Source: Streptomyces orinoci
GTDB lineage: Bacteria; Actinomycetota; Actinomycetes; Streptomycetales; Streptomycetaceae
DNA: 64,000 nucleotides
Reading direction: 5' to 3'
NCBI RefSeq assembly: GCF_003121295.1
Contig: NZ_PHNC01000031.1
Coordinates: 374,439 to 438,438, forward strand
The stretch's first letter is position 1. Each line of letters opens with the position of its first letter. This document shows positions 42,911 to 51,071 of this stretch, in pieces. A program made the translations under genes and the position numbers. The notes under the pieces are model-generated. The model had not been told where the DNA came from and made no database searches. It saw only the letters and a list, made by a program, of their open reading frames with translations.

Positions 42911-43636
42911 ATGCGCGAGATCCTCGGCAGGCGACGCAAGCTTTCGCTCCGGCGGACCGGCCGTTCCGCGGGGCTCACCGCGGCCCTGACCTACGCCACC
43001 GAGTGGCGCTGGCCGGTACTCCCGGGGGTGGGACTGCGGCCCGGCATCGGCCGGGTACGCGAATGCGGCTGCGCCCATCCGGACTGCGCGGCTCCGGGTG
43101 CCCACCCCTTCGACCCCGGGCTGCTGGCCGCCACCACCGACGCCAGGATGGTGCGCTGGTGGTGGACCAACCGCCCAGAGGCCCCCATCGTGCTGGCCAC
43201 CGGCGGCCGGGCGGCCTGTGCGGTGAGTCTGCCGGCGGTGGCCGGGGCCCGCTCGCTGGCCGCCTTCGCCCGGGCCGGGGTACGGCTGGGCCCGGTGGTG
43301 GCCACCCCCACCCGCTGGACGCTGCTGGTGGCCCCCTACTCGCTGGAGGTGCTGGGCGAACTGCTGCACCGCCAGGAGTGGGTGCCGGGCTCGCTGCGCT
43401 TCCACGGGGAGGGCGGCTATGTGGTGCTGCCGCCCTCGATGACCGGCTCCGGCCGGGCCCGCTGGGAGGTGGCGCCCAAGACCCCGGCGGCGGGGCTGAT
43501 CCGCGGCGCCCGCCCGTCCCGTGCGTCCCGCCCGGCCGGTCCCTGGCTGCCGGATGTGGCCACCGTGGTGGACATCCTGGTCGAACAGAGCGCGGCCACC
43601 GGGATGCCGGAGGGCGGCAGCCGGCTCGCCCACTGA
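42911..43636 (+). CDS. Prim-pol-fold protein, probably catalytically inactive
   Basis: A 241-residue protein of the streptomycete 'bifunctional DNA primase/polymerase' group. It keeps the family start (ALTYATEWRWPVLPGVGLRPG) and a Cys-rich zinc-like segment (RECGCAHPDCAAPGAHP). Active prim-pols have an Asp-x-Asp after the following strand; here that place reads GGRAACAVSLPAVAG, with no acidic pair. Replication or primase activity is therefore doubtful, and a nucleic-acid-binding or regulatory role is more likely. The ATG at 42911 has AAAGGAACGAG upstream. The stop codon lies in the first unit of a 14 bp tandem repeat. Confidence 0.78.
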   Translation: MREILGRRRKLSLRRTGRSAGLTAALTYATEWRWPVLPGVGLRPGIGRVRECGCAHPDCAAPGAHPFDPGLLAATTDARMVRWWWTNRPEAPIVLATGGRAACAVSLPAVAGARSLAAFARAGVRLGPVVATPTRWTLLVAPYSLEVLGELLHRQEWVPGSLRFHGEGGYVVLPPSMTGSGRARWEVAPKTPAAGLIRGARPSRASRPAGPWLPDVATVVDILVEQSAATGMPEGGSRLAH

Positions 43637-43672
43637 CCGGGCTCCACTGACCGAGCTTCACTGACCGGATTC
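43631..43672. repeat. Three tandem 14 bp repeats at a gene end
   Basis: CACTGACCGGGCTC (43631-43644), CACTGACCGAGCTT (43645-43658) and CACTGACCGGATTC (43659-43672). The TGA in the first unit is the stop codon of the prim-pol-fold gene. Confidence 0.85.
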
Positions 43673-43699
43673 GGCGCGCGGAGCATCCGCCGCGAGCGA

Positions 43700-43742
43700 G
43701 AGTGGGAGCGCGTACGGACGGGAGACGCACGCGCTCTCACTC
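43700..43742 (+). terminator. Hairpin after the prim-pol-fold gene
   Basis: GAGTGGGAGCGCGT (43700-43713) pairs with ACGCGCTCTCACTC (43729-43742) with one G-T wobble, around a 15 nt loop. No T-tract. The remaining gap to 43969 has the tandem motif AACGCAGCAG near 43892-43925 and otherwise nothing I recognise. Confidence 0.5.
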
Positions 43743-43969
43743 GTACGGGTGTAAGCCGCGCCGAGAACTGCGGGAATCGGGCGTACTACGGCCGGTCGCG
43801 GGGGGTCGGGACCGCTATGTTCGGGCGAGGGCCCGCTTTGGATGCCGCGCAGGGAACCGCCGTCGGGCGGTACGCGCCCGAGGCCCCCGTCGAACGCAGC
43901 AGAACGCAGCAGAACCCCATCAGTACGCAGCAAACGAATCAGTCCGCGGCTAGTTCAGCAGGTGGTCCC

Positions 43970-44578
43970 ATGGAGCGTGTGCTCGCCCGCGCCGACGGCG
44001 GATGCCGACGGCGTGCGGTGAATGTCCGGATGATGGTGCTGGCCGGCGTGGTGACGCTGGCCGTGGCGCTGCCGCTGGCGGCCGCCACCGCGGGACCGGC
44101 CGGGCTGTCCGGCCGGGTCAAGACCGGCCCCGGCAAACGCCAGGACGCGGCCCGCGCCCGGCAGCGTGCGGCCGTCGCCTCGTCCGCCGGCAGCGCCCCG
44201 CGCGCCCAGCTCGGCGACGGCGCCCGCCAGGCACCCCGGGACGGCGCCCAGTGCGGCCCCGAACTCGACTCCGGCCAGGGCCTGCAGGCCCAGACCTGTG
44301 TGCTGGCCGACGGACCGGACACCTGGGCGCGCACCTACTACCGCAATGGCACCGGCGGCCCGCTGTCGGCCGTGCTGAGTCTGATGGCGCCCGGCGGGCA
44401 GACCCTCCAGGTGCGCTGTCCGATGCCCGCCGCCCAGGCTCCGGACGTCTGTGAGACCCCGCCTTCGGCGACTCCGCGCGGACATGGCGCGTATGCGGCG
44501 GTCGCGGAGATCGCGGACGGTCAGGGGAATCTGTTGCTCCGCTCCGGTAGCAACTCGCCGGAGCCGGACGAGGATTAG
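43970..44578 (+). CDS. Secreted protein of unknown function
   Basis: A 202-residue protein with an Arg-rich N-terminus and a signal-type helix (VRMMVLAGVVTLAVALPLAAATA, read in two parts), then a basic Gln/Ala/Arg-rich stretch (about 45-90) and a small C-terminal domain with three cysteines (AQCGPELDSGQGL, QTCVLADGPDTW, VRCPMPAA, VCETPPS), which could form two disulphides. The ATG at 43970 has GGTGG 5 bp upstream; the open frame continues further upstream but is Gln/Thr-rich and has no ribosome site. I do not recognise the family. A strong terminator follows. Confidence 0.75.
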   Translation: MERVLARADGGCRRRAVNVRMMVLAGVVTLAVALPLAAATAGPAGLSGRVKTGPGKRQDAARARQRAAVASSAGSAPRAQLGDGARQAPRDGAQCGPELDSGQGLQAQTCVLADGPDTWARTYYRNGTGGPLSAVLSLMAPGGQTLQVRCPMPAAQAPDVCETPPSATPRGHGAYAAVAEIADGQGNLLLRSGSNSPEPDED

Positions 44579-44694
44579 CCGGGGCGGGGGCGCGCGCCGC
44601 GGATACCGCGGCCGGACGGTCTGGACCAGGAGAACAAGGGCCTGGTGGGGACGGCACCGGCGGGAGCGCGCGGGCCGGGCCCGGACATGGAAGC

Positions 44695-44738
44695 GCCCGG
44701 TCGCTGGCGACGGGGGATGCACCAGCGACCGGGCTTTT
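44695..44738 (+). terminator. Rho-independent terminator
   Basis: A perfect 13 bp stem, GCCCGGTCGCTGG (44695-44707) with CCAGCGACCGGGC (44722-44734), a 14 nt loop and a TTTT run. It ends transcription from the secreted-protein gene. The rest of the gap (44579-44915) is AT-richer between 44735 and 44850 and holds no gene. Confidence 0.85.
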
Positions 44739-44915
44739 AAAACCGTAACAAGAGATCGGCCGTTCGCAAATTCGATCGTGGATTTCCGGACGCCGATTTC
44801 CGGACTCAGAGCGGGAGTTGTGACAGGAGTCACGTAAGTGACGCCTCCCAGCGCCCGGAATGCTTCGTTCCGCAGATTCCGGGCCGACCGGTGGTCGTCT
44901 TCCGTTCTACTTCCG

Positions 44916-45884
44916 CTAGTTGAGGGTGACCTGACGGCTCGTAAGGCCGCTGCGCGCCCGCCGCTCCTCGGCGGACAGCGGAGCGGAGTCGGCCAGCGCG
45001 CCGGCCAGCCGCTCCGCGAAGGCGGCGGCGGGCTTCTCCACCTCCGCCGCACCGGTGTCGGACGGCAGGTCCCACACCGGCACGGTCAGCCCATGCGCCC
45101 GGAACGAACCCACCAGGCGGGTGCCCTCGCCCAGCGAGGAGGCACCGGCGGCGTGCAGCCGGGCCAGCGCGTCCAGCAACTGCTCCTCGGGGTGGGTCAT
45201 CACCCACCGCAGGTGGTTCTTCTCCGGCGTGCGGCACCAGTAGGCACCGTCCACCGAGGACAGCTTGGCGGTGGGGATGGCGGCCGCGTTGGCCCGCTCC
45301 AGCGAGGCGGCCACCTCGCCGGTGGCGTTCTCGGCGTTCTCGATCCAGAACTCGAACCCGGTGTGCACCACCGGCTCGAAGGGTGCCTCGGCATCCAGCA
45401 GGTCCTGCAGCCGGGGCCCGTCGGCGGCCGGCCGGGCGGAGCCCACCGGGGTGCCGGGCTCGGCGGCCAGCGCCCGCAGCAGGGTGTCGGCCAGCTCGCG
45501 GCTGATGTCACCGGAGGCGATGTCGTTCTGCAGGCCCAGCAGCACGGCGCCGTTGTCCCGGCGCAGCGCGGGCCAGGCCATCGGCAGCACGGTGGCCAGG
45601 GTGACCGAGGGCACCCCCTCGGGCAGCCCGTCCTTGAGGGTGAGCTCCACGGTGGCGGCGGGCACCAGCTCGCGCAGCGCCACCCAGTCCGCCTCGCCGG
45701 GCAGCCCCTCGAAGGGGCGCTGCACCAGCTCGGCCACCGCGTGTGAACTCTGGCGCCCATGGCAGGCCTTGTAACGCCGCCCCGAGCCACAGGGGCAGGG
45801 CTCCCGGGCGCCGACGACGGGGATCGCACCGTCGCCGGTTACGGGGGTGGCGGCCTTGGTCTGGGGGCGGCGCTTCTTGGCCAT
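44916..45884 (-). CDS. DUF5926 family protein with SEC-C zinc motif
   Basis: A 322-residue actinobacterial protein with a basic start (MAKKRRPQTKAATPV) and an N-terminal SEC-C motif (CPCGSGRRYKACHG, residues about 27-41), the zinc site also found in SecA, where it binds SecB or ribosomes. The rest is the conserved DUF5926 domain (WVALRELVPAATVELTL, YWCRTPEKNHLRWVMTHPEEQLLDALARLHA). No function is established; SEC-C suggests contact with ribosomes or secretion factors. The ATG at 45884 with GGGAG about 10 bp upstream is preferred over longer starts. Its promoter lies in the 325 bp gap that also has the 16 bp repeats. Confidence 0.88.
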   Translation of the reverse strand: MAKKRRPQTKAATPVTGDGAIPVVGAREPCPCGSGRRYKACHGRQSSHAVAELVQRPFEGLPGEADWVALRELVPAATVELTLKDGLPEGVPSVTLATVLPMAWPALRRDNGAVLLGLQNDIASGDISRELADTLLRALAAEPGTPVGSARPAADGPRLQDLLDAEAPFEPVVHTGFEFWIENAENATGEVAASLERANAAAIPTAKLSSVDGAYWCRTPEKNHLRWVMTHPEEQLLDALARLHAAGASSLGEGTRLVGSFRAHGLTVPVWDLPSDTGAAEVEKPAAAFAERLAGALADSAPLSAEERRARSGLTSRQVTLN

Positions 45885-46100
45885 GCGTGCGGGTCTCCCG
45901 ATCGTGCGTCCGGCTCGTGTGCCGGACGGCACACGCGTTGACGGGCGCGAGCCTAGCGCTCGGCCGGGGCGAGGCCCGGCACGCTCGGACATCGTTGTCC
46001 GGGCGGAGGCGCCCGTACGCACCGTCACCGCGGCCGGGAGCCGTGGCCGGAGCTGCGGATGCTCCTGGGTGCTGCCGCGCGTACTCCCGCCGACACCGGC

Positions 46101-46204
46101 GCAGTTGATCTACGCGTCGGTCTGCGCGTCGAGCTACGCGCCGGTCTACGCGTGCTGCCCCGGCAGTTGATCCACGCCTGGCGATCCCGCAGTTGATCTA
46201 CGCG
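46101..46204. repeat. Three spaced copies of a 16 bp motif
   Basis: GCAGTTGATCTACGCG is present exactly at 46101-46116 and 46189-46204, and with two changes at 46163-46178. Between them are further TCTACGCG and GCTACGCG octamers. The copies are unevenly spaced (62 and 26 bp), so this is not a simple tandem array. They lie beside the 3' end of the leftward ATP-binding protein gene. Confidence 0.75.
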
Positions 46205-46209
46205 CGTCG

Positions 46210-46758
46210 TCAGGCCGACTCGTCGAGATCGGCGAAATCCAGCTCGTCGGGTTCCAGCCCCGCGTCGAGCCGCACATCCGCGTCGAGCTCAACGCGCGTA
46301 GCGAAACCGGTGTATGCGGAGAGCGCCGCCCACACCGTCACCTCGCCCGCGCAGTCGCGTACGCCCCAGCTCTGGGAGAGCGCGCTGATGATGTTCAGGC
46401 CGCGGCCGCCGCGAGCCGTGACCGAGGGGGTGGCCGGAAACGGGCGGGTCGGCCCGCCGCCGTCGGTGACCTCCACGGTCAGCCGGCCGCGTTCGTCCAC
46501 CCGCCAGGCGGCCAGCACACCGCCACCGCCCTGCCCCGCTTTCCCGCCGTTCTCCCGGCTCAGCGGGCGTCCATGCCGGTACGCGTTGCTGAGCAACTCC
46601 GAAAGAATCAGTACGGCGTCGTCGATGACCGGCTCCGGTACCCCGCTGTCGCGCAGTTCCCCGCGCATCCGGTGTCTTGCCTCACCCACACCGGCGGGAC
46701 CATGGGGTACGGCCATGATCGACGACGTGGGCACCTCCTGTGCCACCACCAACGCCAC
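46210..46758 (-). CDS. RsbW-like ATP-binding (anti-sigma factor kinase) protein
   Basis: A 182-residue HATPase_c_2 protein with N box LILSELLSNAYRHGRP, G1 EVTDGGGPTRP and G2 GGRGLNIISALSQSWG. A Gly-rich insert (ENGGKAGQGGGG) precedes the DNA-gyrase-like strand, and a 30-residue acidic tail (ELDADVRLDAGLEPDELDFADLDESA, read in two parts) follows the fold; such a charged tail is unusual for the family and may contact the partner. The GTG start at 46758 has AAAGGAGG 8 bp upstream, one of the best ribosome sites in the window. No sigma or STAS gene is next to it. Confidence 0.87.
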   Translation of the reverse strand: MALVVAQEVPTSSIMAVPHGPAGVGEARHRMRGELRDSGVPEPVIDDAVLILSELLSNAYRHGRPLSRENGGKAGQGGGGVLAAWRVDERGRLTVEVTDGGGPTRPFPATPSVTARGGRGLNIISALSQSWGVRDCAGEVTVWAALSAYTGFATRVELDADVRLDAGLEPDELDFADLDESA

Positions 46759-46938
46759 CCCCGAGACCTCCTTTGCCCCACGTCAGGGGATGGATGCCCC
46801 AATGGCCTGGACCGGAAACCGGCCAACGGCGAACGGCCGGGGTCACTCAGCGGCCCCGGACACGGACCGAACGCGCCGGTGCACTCCGGGTAATGGGGCA
46901 CGCGCGTACGGTTGTTGGCGAACCCTGGCCAAGGCGCC

Positions 46939-47781
46939 CTAGCGACGGCCGAGTTGGGTGAGCACCGCCCTGGGGCGGTTGGTGATGATCGCGTCCACGC
47001 CCAGCCGCAGGCAGAGTTCGACATCCTCGGGTTCATTGACCGTCCATACATGCACCCGGTGTCCCGCGCGGTGCAGCCGGGCCACATAGCCGGGGTGGCT
47101 GCGGACGATCCGGACGCTGGGCCCGGCGATCCGTACGCCGCCCGGCAGCCGTCCGTCCCGCAGCCGGGGAGAGACGAACTGCATCAGATAGACGGTCGGG
47201 ATGCCCGGCGCCGCCGCTTGGATCCGTTGCAGGGAACGGGCCGAGAAGCTCATCACCCGCACCGGGGAGACCTGGCCGGGCGGCGGCTCGGCCAGGCCGA
47301 ACCGGCCGAGCAGCGCCAGCAGCCGCTCCTCCACCTGCCCGGCCCAGCGGGTCGGGTGCTTGGTCTCGATGGCCAGCTCGATCCGCCGGCCGGAGTCGGC
47401 GACCAGCTCCAGCAGCCGCTCCAGAGTGAGCACCGCGGTGCTGTCCGGGTCGGGGGTCTGCTGGTCGGGCTCCTCCGGGTCGGCGGCCCGGCCCTTCCAG
47501 GAGCCGAAGTCCAGGGCGGCCAGATCGGCCAGCTCCAGGGCGGAGACGGCGCCGCGGCCGTTGGAGGTGCGGTTGATCCGGCGGTCGTGCACACAGACCA
47601 GGTGGCCGTCGGCGGTCAGCCGGACGTCACACTCCAGGCCGTCCGCGCCGTCCTCGATCGCCTTGCGGTACGCGGCCAGGGTGTGTTCCGGCGCGTCCTC
47701 GGAGGCTCCGCGGTGGGCGACGACGGCCGGCGAGTGGCGCCCGAGCCGCAGACCGTCCCGGGCGGGGTGCGCATAGGTCAC
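46939..47781 (-). CDS. Glycerophosphodiester phosphodiesterase
   Basis: A 280-residue GDPD that hydrolyses glycerophosphodiesters to glycerol 3-phosphate and an alcohol. The TIM-barrel signature is complete: AHRGASEDAPEHTLAAYRKA (catalytic His), GLECDVRLTADGHLVCVHD (Glu, Asp and second His), EIKTK-like segment ELAIETKHPTRW and the C-terminal VHVWTVNEPEDVELCLRLGVDAIITNRP. No signal peptide is seen, so it is cytoplasmic. I place the start at GTG 47781, where similarity begins; the frame is open to 47889. It is divergent from htrA with a 260 bp gap. Confidence 0.92.
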   Translation of the reverse strand: MTYAHPARDGLRLGRHSPAVVAHRGASEDAPEHTLAAYRKAIEDGADGLECDVRLTADGHLVCVHDRRINRTSNGRGAVSALELADLAALDFGSWKGRAADPEEPDQQTPDPDSTAVLTLERLLELVADSGRRIELAIETKHPTRWAGQVEERLLALLGRFGLAEPPPGQVSPVRVMSFSARSLQRIQAAAPGIPTVYLMQFVSPRLRDGRLPGGVRIAGPSVRIVRSHPGYVARLHRAGHRVHVWTVNEPEDVELCLRLGVDAIITNRPRAVLTQLGRR

Positions 47782-48041
47782 CGCGTTATGGTGCCACCGC
47801 CTGGCACAATCGCGCATGGACCCGTTGTCCGGCCCTGGTCCGGCCGGCCGCCCGGAGCTCCGGCCGCCTGGTCTCCAGTTGGCTGCCATCTGGTTGCCGG
47901 CTGGTTTTCCTGCGGCTCTCCGGTGGCATCCGTTCTCGGCGCACAGACTCCGTTTACGACGCTCTGATGCGTCATGGGGGATGCTGGGGCCGGAGTGGCC
48001 CGGGCGTGAACCGACTGACGTGTACCTGATGAGGAGAAGCC

Positions 48042-49655
48042 GTGAGCACCGAGAACGAGGGCGCCGCGACTACGTCCGCGGCCGGGCCGCAGACGGAGTC
48101 TCCGGCCACGGGGGTGCCGGAGACTCCGCGCTCCGACGCCGGGTCTTCTGCGCCCGCGGACACTCCGGCCGCGGACACTCCGGCCGCGGGCTCTTCGGCC
48201 GCCCCGGCTGCGCCGCCCGCCCCGGCCGTACCGGACGCTCCGGCCGCTCCCCCTGCCTCGTCCGCCTCGGCCGCATCGTCTGCCGCGCCGCCGGTGCCGC
48301 CGGCCGGTGCCCCCGCTTCTCCCGGTGCCCACGAAGCCGCCGCTTCCGCCGGTGCGCCCGGCGCCACCGCTCAGCAGCCCGCTGTCTCCCCGGAGGCGGC
48401 CGGTGCCCCCACCGGCGCCTGGTACAACGCGGCCGGCGCCCCGCTGCCGTACGGTCCGCCGCCCGGCGGCCCCGCCGGTCCGGGCGGTCCCGGCGCGCCC
48501 TGGGGCATGCCCGCTCAGCCGCCCCGCCGCAAGGGCGTGGGCGGGCTGCTCGCCGCGGTGGTGGCCGCCGCCCTGGTTGCGGGCGGCATCGGTGGCGGTA
48601 TCGGCTACTGGGCCGCCACCCACAACGACAATGGCTCCACCACCATCTCCGCCGCCGCGGACCCCAAGGTGCAGAGCCGTACCCCCGGTTCGGTGGCCGA
48701 CATCGCCAGCAAGGCGCTGCCCAGCGTGGTCACCATCGAGGCGCAGAGCAACAGCGGTGACGGCGGCACCGGCACCGGCTTCGTCTATGACAAGCAGGGC
48801 CACATCCTCACCAACAACCATGTGGTCGCCTCGGCCGCCGACGGCGGCAAGCTCTCGGTGACCTTCTCCAACGGCAAGCAGTACGACGCCGAGGTGATCG
48901 GCCGGGCCCAGGGCTATGACGTGGCCGTCATCAAGCTGAAGAACCCTTCCGGCGCCACCCTCAACCCGCTGCCGCTGGGCGACTCCGACAAGGCCGCGGT
49001 GGGCGACGCCACGGTCGCCATCGGCGCCCCCTTCGGGCTCTCCGGTACGGTCACCACCGGCATCGTCAGCGCCAAGAACCGCCCGGTGGCCTCCTCGGAC
49101 GGCGGTGGCGGCGGCGCCTCCTCCTATATGAGCGCCCTGCAGACGGACGCCTCCATCAACCCCGGCAACTCCGGTGGCCCGCTGCTCAATTCGCAGGGCG
49201 CGGTCATCGGCATCAACTCCGCGATCCAGTCCGCGGGCAACGGTGGCGGCCTCGGCGGCGGCCAGGGCCAGTCCGGCAGCATCGGCCTGGGCTTCGCCAT
49301 CCCGATCAACCAGGCCAAGAATGTGGCCGAGCAGCTGATCAAGACGGGCCAGCCGGTGTACCCGGTCATCGAGGCCACGGTGAACATGAAGGACTCCGGC
49401 GGCGGCGCCAAGATCGCCTCCAGCGGCAGCAACGGCGACCCCGCCGTCACCCCCGGCGGTCCGGCCGACAAGGCGGGTCTCAAGCCCGGCGATGTGATCA
49501 CCCGCCTCGACGACACCAAGATCGACAGCGGCCCCACGTTGATCAGTGAGATCTGGACCCACCAGCCCGGCACCAAGGTCACGGTGACCTACGTCCGCGA
49601 CGGCAAGCAGGCGACGACTCAGGTCACGCTGGGCGAGCGCAGGGGCGACAAGTAG
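48042..49655 (+). CDS. HtrA/DegP-type membrane-anchored serine protease with PDZ domain
   Basis: A 537-residue envelope protease. A 160-residue cytoplasmic Ala/Pro/Ser-rich tail comes first, then one membrane helix (GGLLAAVVAAALVAGGIGGG, about 168-187), the trypsin-like domain with catalytic His in ILTNNHVVAS, Asp in YDVAVIKL and Ser in NPGNSGGPLLN, and a C-terminal PDZ domain (GPADKAGLKPGDVITRLDD). A Gly-rich loop (GNGGGLGGGQGQ) is inserted after the Ser strand. HtrA proteins degrade or refold misfolded exported proteins. The GTG start at 48042 has GAGGAG about 7 bp upstream. A strong terminator follows. Confidence 0.94.
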   Translation: MSTENEGAATTSAAGPQTESPATGVPETPRSDAGSSAPADTPAADTPAAGSSAAPAAPPAPAVPDAPAAPPASSASAASSAAPPVPPAGAPASPGAHEAAASAGAPGATAQQPAVSPEAAGAPTGAWYNAAGAPLPYGPPPGGPAGPGGPGAPWGMPAQPPRRKGVGGLLAAVVAAALVAGGIGGGIGYWAATHNDNGSTTISAAADPKVQSRTPGSVADIASKALPSVVTIEAQSNSGDGGTGTGFVYDKQGHILTNNHVVASAADGGKLSVTFSNGKQYDAEVIGRAQGYDVAVIKLKNPSGATLNPLPLGDSDKAAVGDATVAIGAPFGLSGTVTTGIVSAKNRPVASSDGGGGGASSYMSALQTDASINPGNSGGPLLNSQGAVIGINSAIQSAGNGGGLGGGQGQSGSIGLGFAIPINQAKNVAEQLIKTGQPVYPVIEATVNMKDSGGGAKIASSGSNGDPAVTPGGPADKAGLKPGDVITRLDDTKIDSGPTLISEIWTHQPGTKVTVTYVRDGKQATTQVTLGERRGDK

Positions 49656-49680
49656 GACTCGCGGTTACTTGCGGTTAATG

Positions 49681-49709
49681 CGAACTCCCGGCGCCGTGCC
49701 GGGAGTTCG
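49681..49709 (+). terminator. Terminator after the HtrA-type gene
   Basis: CGAACTCCCGGC (49681-49692) and GCCGGGAGTTCG (49698-49709) form a perfect 12 bp stem with a 5 nt loop, followed by GCTTT, 26 bp after the stop codon. Confidence 0.82.
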
Positions 49710-49916
49710 GCTTTGCGGCTGCTGTCGGATCACATGCCGGGCGCGGGCCGTCCAAGGCTGGCGGCGCCCACCCGGCGACGCCGCATACCGGACGGCGCCC
49801 TGCGCCCCTTACGGGCTCCGGCGGTCGGCCATGGGCCGGCGGCCCGCTTACCGGCAGCGGCCGATCCTGGCCGGGCGGTCGCCCGGCGCGGGCCCGAGGC
49901 ACGTCCGCCCCGAGCG

Positions 49917-50530
49917 CAAAGACCGTCCTGGCCTGGGCGGTAGGGTCCGTCCTGCGCCGGGCGGCAAGACGCGTCCGCCCGGCACCAAGTGGTAGGGGTG
50001 GCCCTGTGTCGAGTGTGAACGGCCGGTCTGCGCCGGGTGCCAAGGGGCGCTCGGTACCGGGCGGGAAGGGCCGTCCGGTACCGAGTGGCAAGAGCGGTTC
50101 CGTCTCGGGAGGTGGGGCCCGTCCGGCACGGGCCGGAAGGGGCCGGCCTCAGACGGGAGGCCAGGTTCGCTCTGGGGCGAGCGGCAAGGGACGCCCTGCG
50201 GTGAATGGCAAGGCCCGCTCGGTGCCGGGCGGCACGGGACGTCCTGCACCGGGCAGCAAGGGCCGCCCCGCGCCGAGCGCGCAACGTCGTCCCGTCCCGG
50301 CCGGGAAGGGACGTCCCGCCTCGGGCGGCAAAGGGCGACCTGCCGGGAGCGCGAAGCCTCGCCCCACGCCGAGCACCCGAAGCCGTCCCGCCTCGGGCGG
50401 CCCGGCCCCAAGCAGCAAAAGCCGTGCCCTCCCCGGCAGCGGAGCCCGCCGTCCCGCACCCGGCCGCACTCGCCGTCCGGCAGCGGGCAGCCCTAAGCGC
50501 CGTCCCGTCTCCAGCCGCAAGCGGCACGGG
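49917..50530 (+). repeat. 24 bp tandem repeat region coding for RPxPxGKG octapeptides
   Basis: About 20 diverged units of 24 bp can be laid end to end from roughly 50022 to 50530, each coding for an octapeptide near Arg-Pro-Ala-Pro-Gly-Ser-Lys-Gly. About three more units (RPGLGGRV, RPAPGGKT, RPPGTKW) lie upstream at 49923-49995 in a different frame, ended by a TAG. Units in the middle (50190-50360) are exactly 24 bp long; some later ones gain or lose codons. Confidence 0.85.
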
Positions 50531-50878
50531 GCAGGACGTCGCTGGATCGTGCCCATCACCGTCAACCTCGTGCTCGGCTACTTCGGCACCGTACCCTTCG
50601 GCTACGCCTGGTCGTTCCTTGCCAACTACCCGCTGGCCGCGCTGGGTTGGACCGAGCGCGACCCCTCCGGTATCAGCGGTCTGCCGCTGTGGACCGTCCT
50701 GCTCACCGGTGTACTCGGCGGCTTCCTGGCCGGCTGGGCGGGCATCAACGTGCTCGTCCGGAGACTGACCGGGCTGCCCGCCCGCCGCTACTGGACGATG
50801 GTCACCCTCGTCCTACTCCTCCCCACCGCCGTCTTCGCCCTGCTCCCCGAGGCGTGGCAACCCCTGGGCCATCCCTGA
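50006..50878 (+). CDS. Small membrane protein with long basic octapeptide-repeat tail
   Basis: A 290-residue protein in two very different parts. Residues 1-175 are a disordered Lys/Arg/Pro/Gly/Ser tail of octapeptide repeats, comparable in composition to histone H1-like tails. Residues 176-290 are a compact membrane domain with three or four helices (RRWIVPITVNLVLGYFGTVP, SFLANYPLAALGWTERDPSG, VLLTGVLGGFLAGWAGINVL, YWTMVTLVLLLPTAVFALLP). Related streptomycete proteins that I recall begin directly at the membrane part, so the tail appears to be an expansion. The tail would be cytoplasmic by the positive-inside rule and could bind nucleic acid or acidic lipid. The GTG start at 50006 is the first start after the upstream TAG. 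Base composition on the opposite strand also leaves long open frames, which I treat as shadows. Confidence 0.72.
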   Translation: MSSVNGRSAPGAKGRSVPGGKGRPVPSGKSGSVSGGGARPARAGRGRPQTGGQVRSGASGKGRPAVNGKARSVPGGTGRPAPGSKGRPAPSAQRRPVPAGKGRPASGGKGRPAGSAKPRPTPSTRSRPASGGPAPSSKSRALPGSGARRPAPGRTRRPAAGSPKRRPVSSRKRHGAGRRWIVPITVNLVLGYFGTVPFGYAWSFLANYPLAALGWTERDPSGISGLPLWTVLLTGVLGGFLAGWAGINVLVRRLTGLPARRYWTMVTLVLLLPTAVFALLPEAWQPLGHP

Positions 50879-50927
50879 CCCCGACCCGGTAGGCTGTCCC
50901 CGCGCAGCGGCGGGCAGCCGGGCGCGG

Positions 50928-51017
50928 GGAGGCTTGCCCGAGCGGCCGAAGGGAACGGTCTTGAAAACCGTCGTGGCAGCGATGTCACCGTGGGTTCAAA
51001 TCCCACAGCCTCCGCCA
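50928..51017 (+). tRNA. tRNA-Ser (anticodon UGA)
   Basis: A 90 nt class II tRNA. The acceptor stem pairs GGAGGCT with AGCCTCC, followed by discriminator G and an encoded CCA. The anticodon loop is CTTGAAA with TGA at 50962-50964, the variable arm is long as expected for serine, and the T arm has the GGTTCAAATCC loop. It reads UCA (and by wobble UCG) codons. A terminator follows. Confidence 0.97.
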
Positions 51018-51040
51018 AGGTCAGCGTAGGTGCTGGTCAG

Positions 51041-51071
51041 AAGGGGTGTCCCTGGTTCGGGGACGCCCCTT
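51041..51071 (+). terminator. Terminator after tRNA-Ser
   Basis: AAGGGGTGTCCC (51041-51052) pairs with GGGACGCCCCTT (51060-51071) with one G-T wobble, followed by TTC. It lies 23 bp after the tRNA. Confidence 0.82.

Noticed and set aside
42473..43633. Minus-strand gene opposite the prim-pol-fold gene with ELHGLRELRG repeats
   Set aside because: The repeats are only the translation of the 9 bp tandem array, and the frame has no family features or ribosome site.
49730..50527. Long minus-strand frames opposite the octapeptide-repeat gene
   Set aside because: The repeat leaves several frames open, but only the plus frame joins the repeat to a membrane domain.
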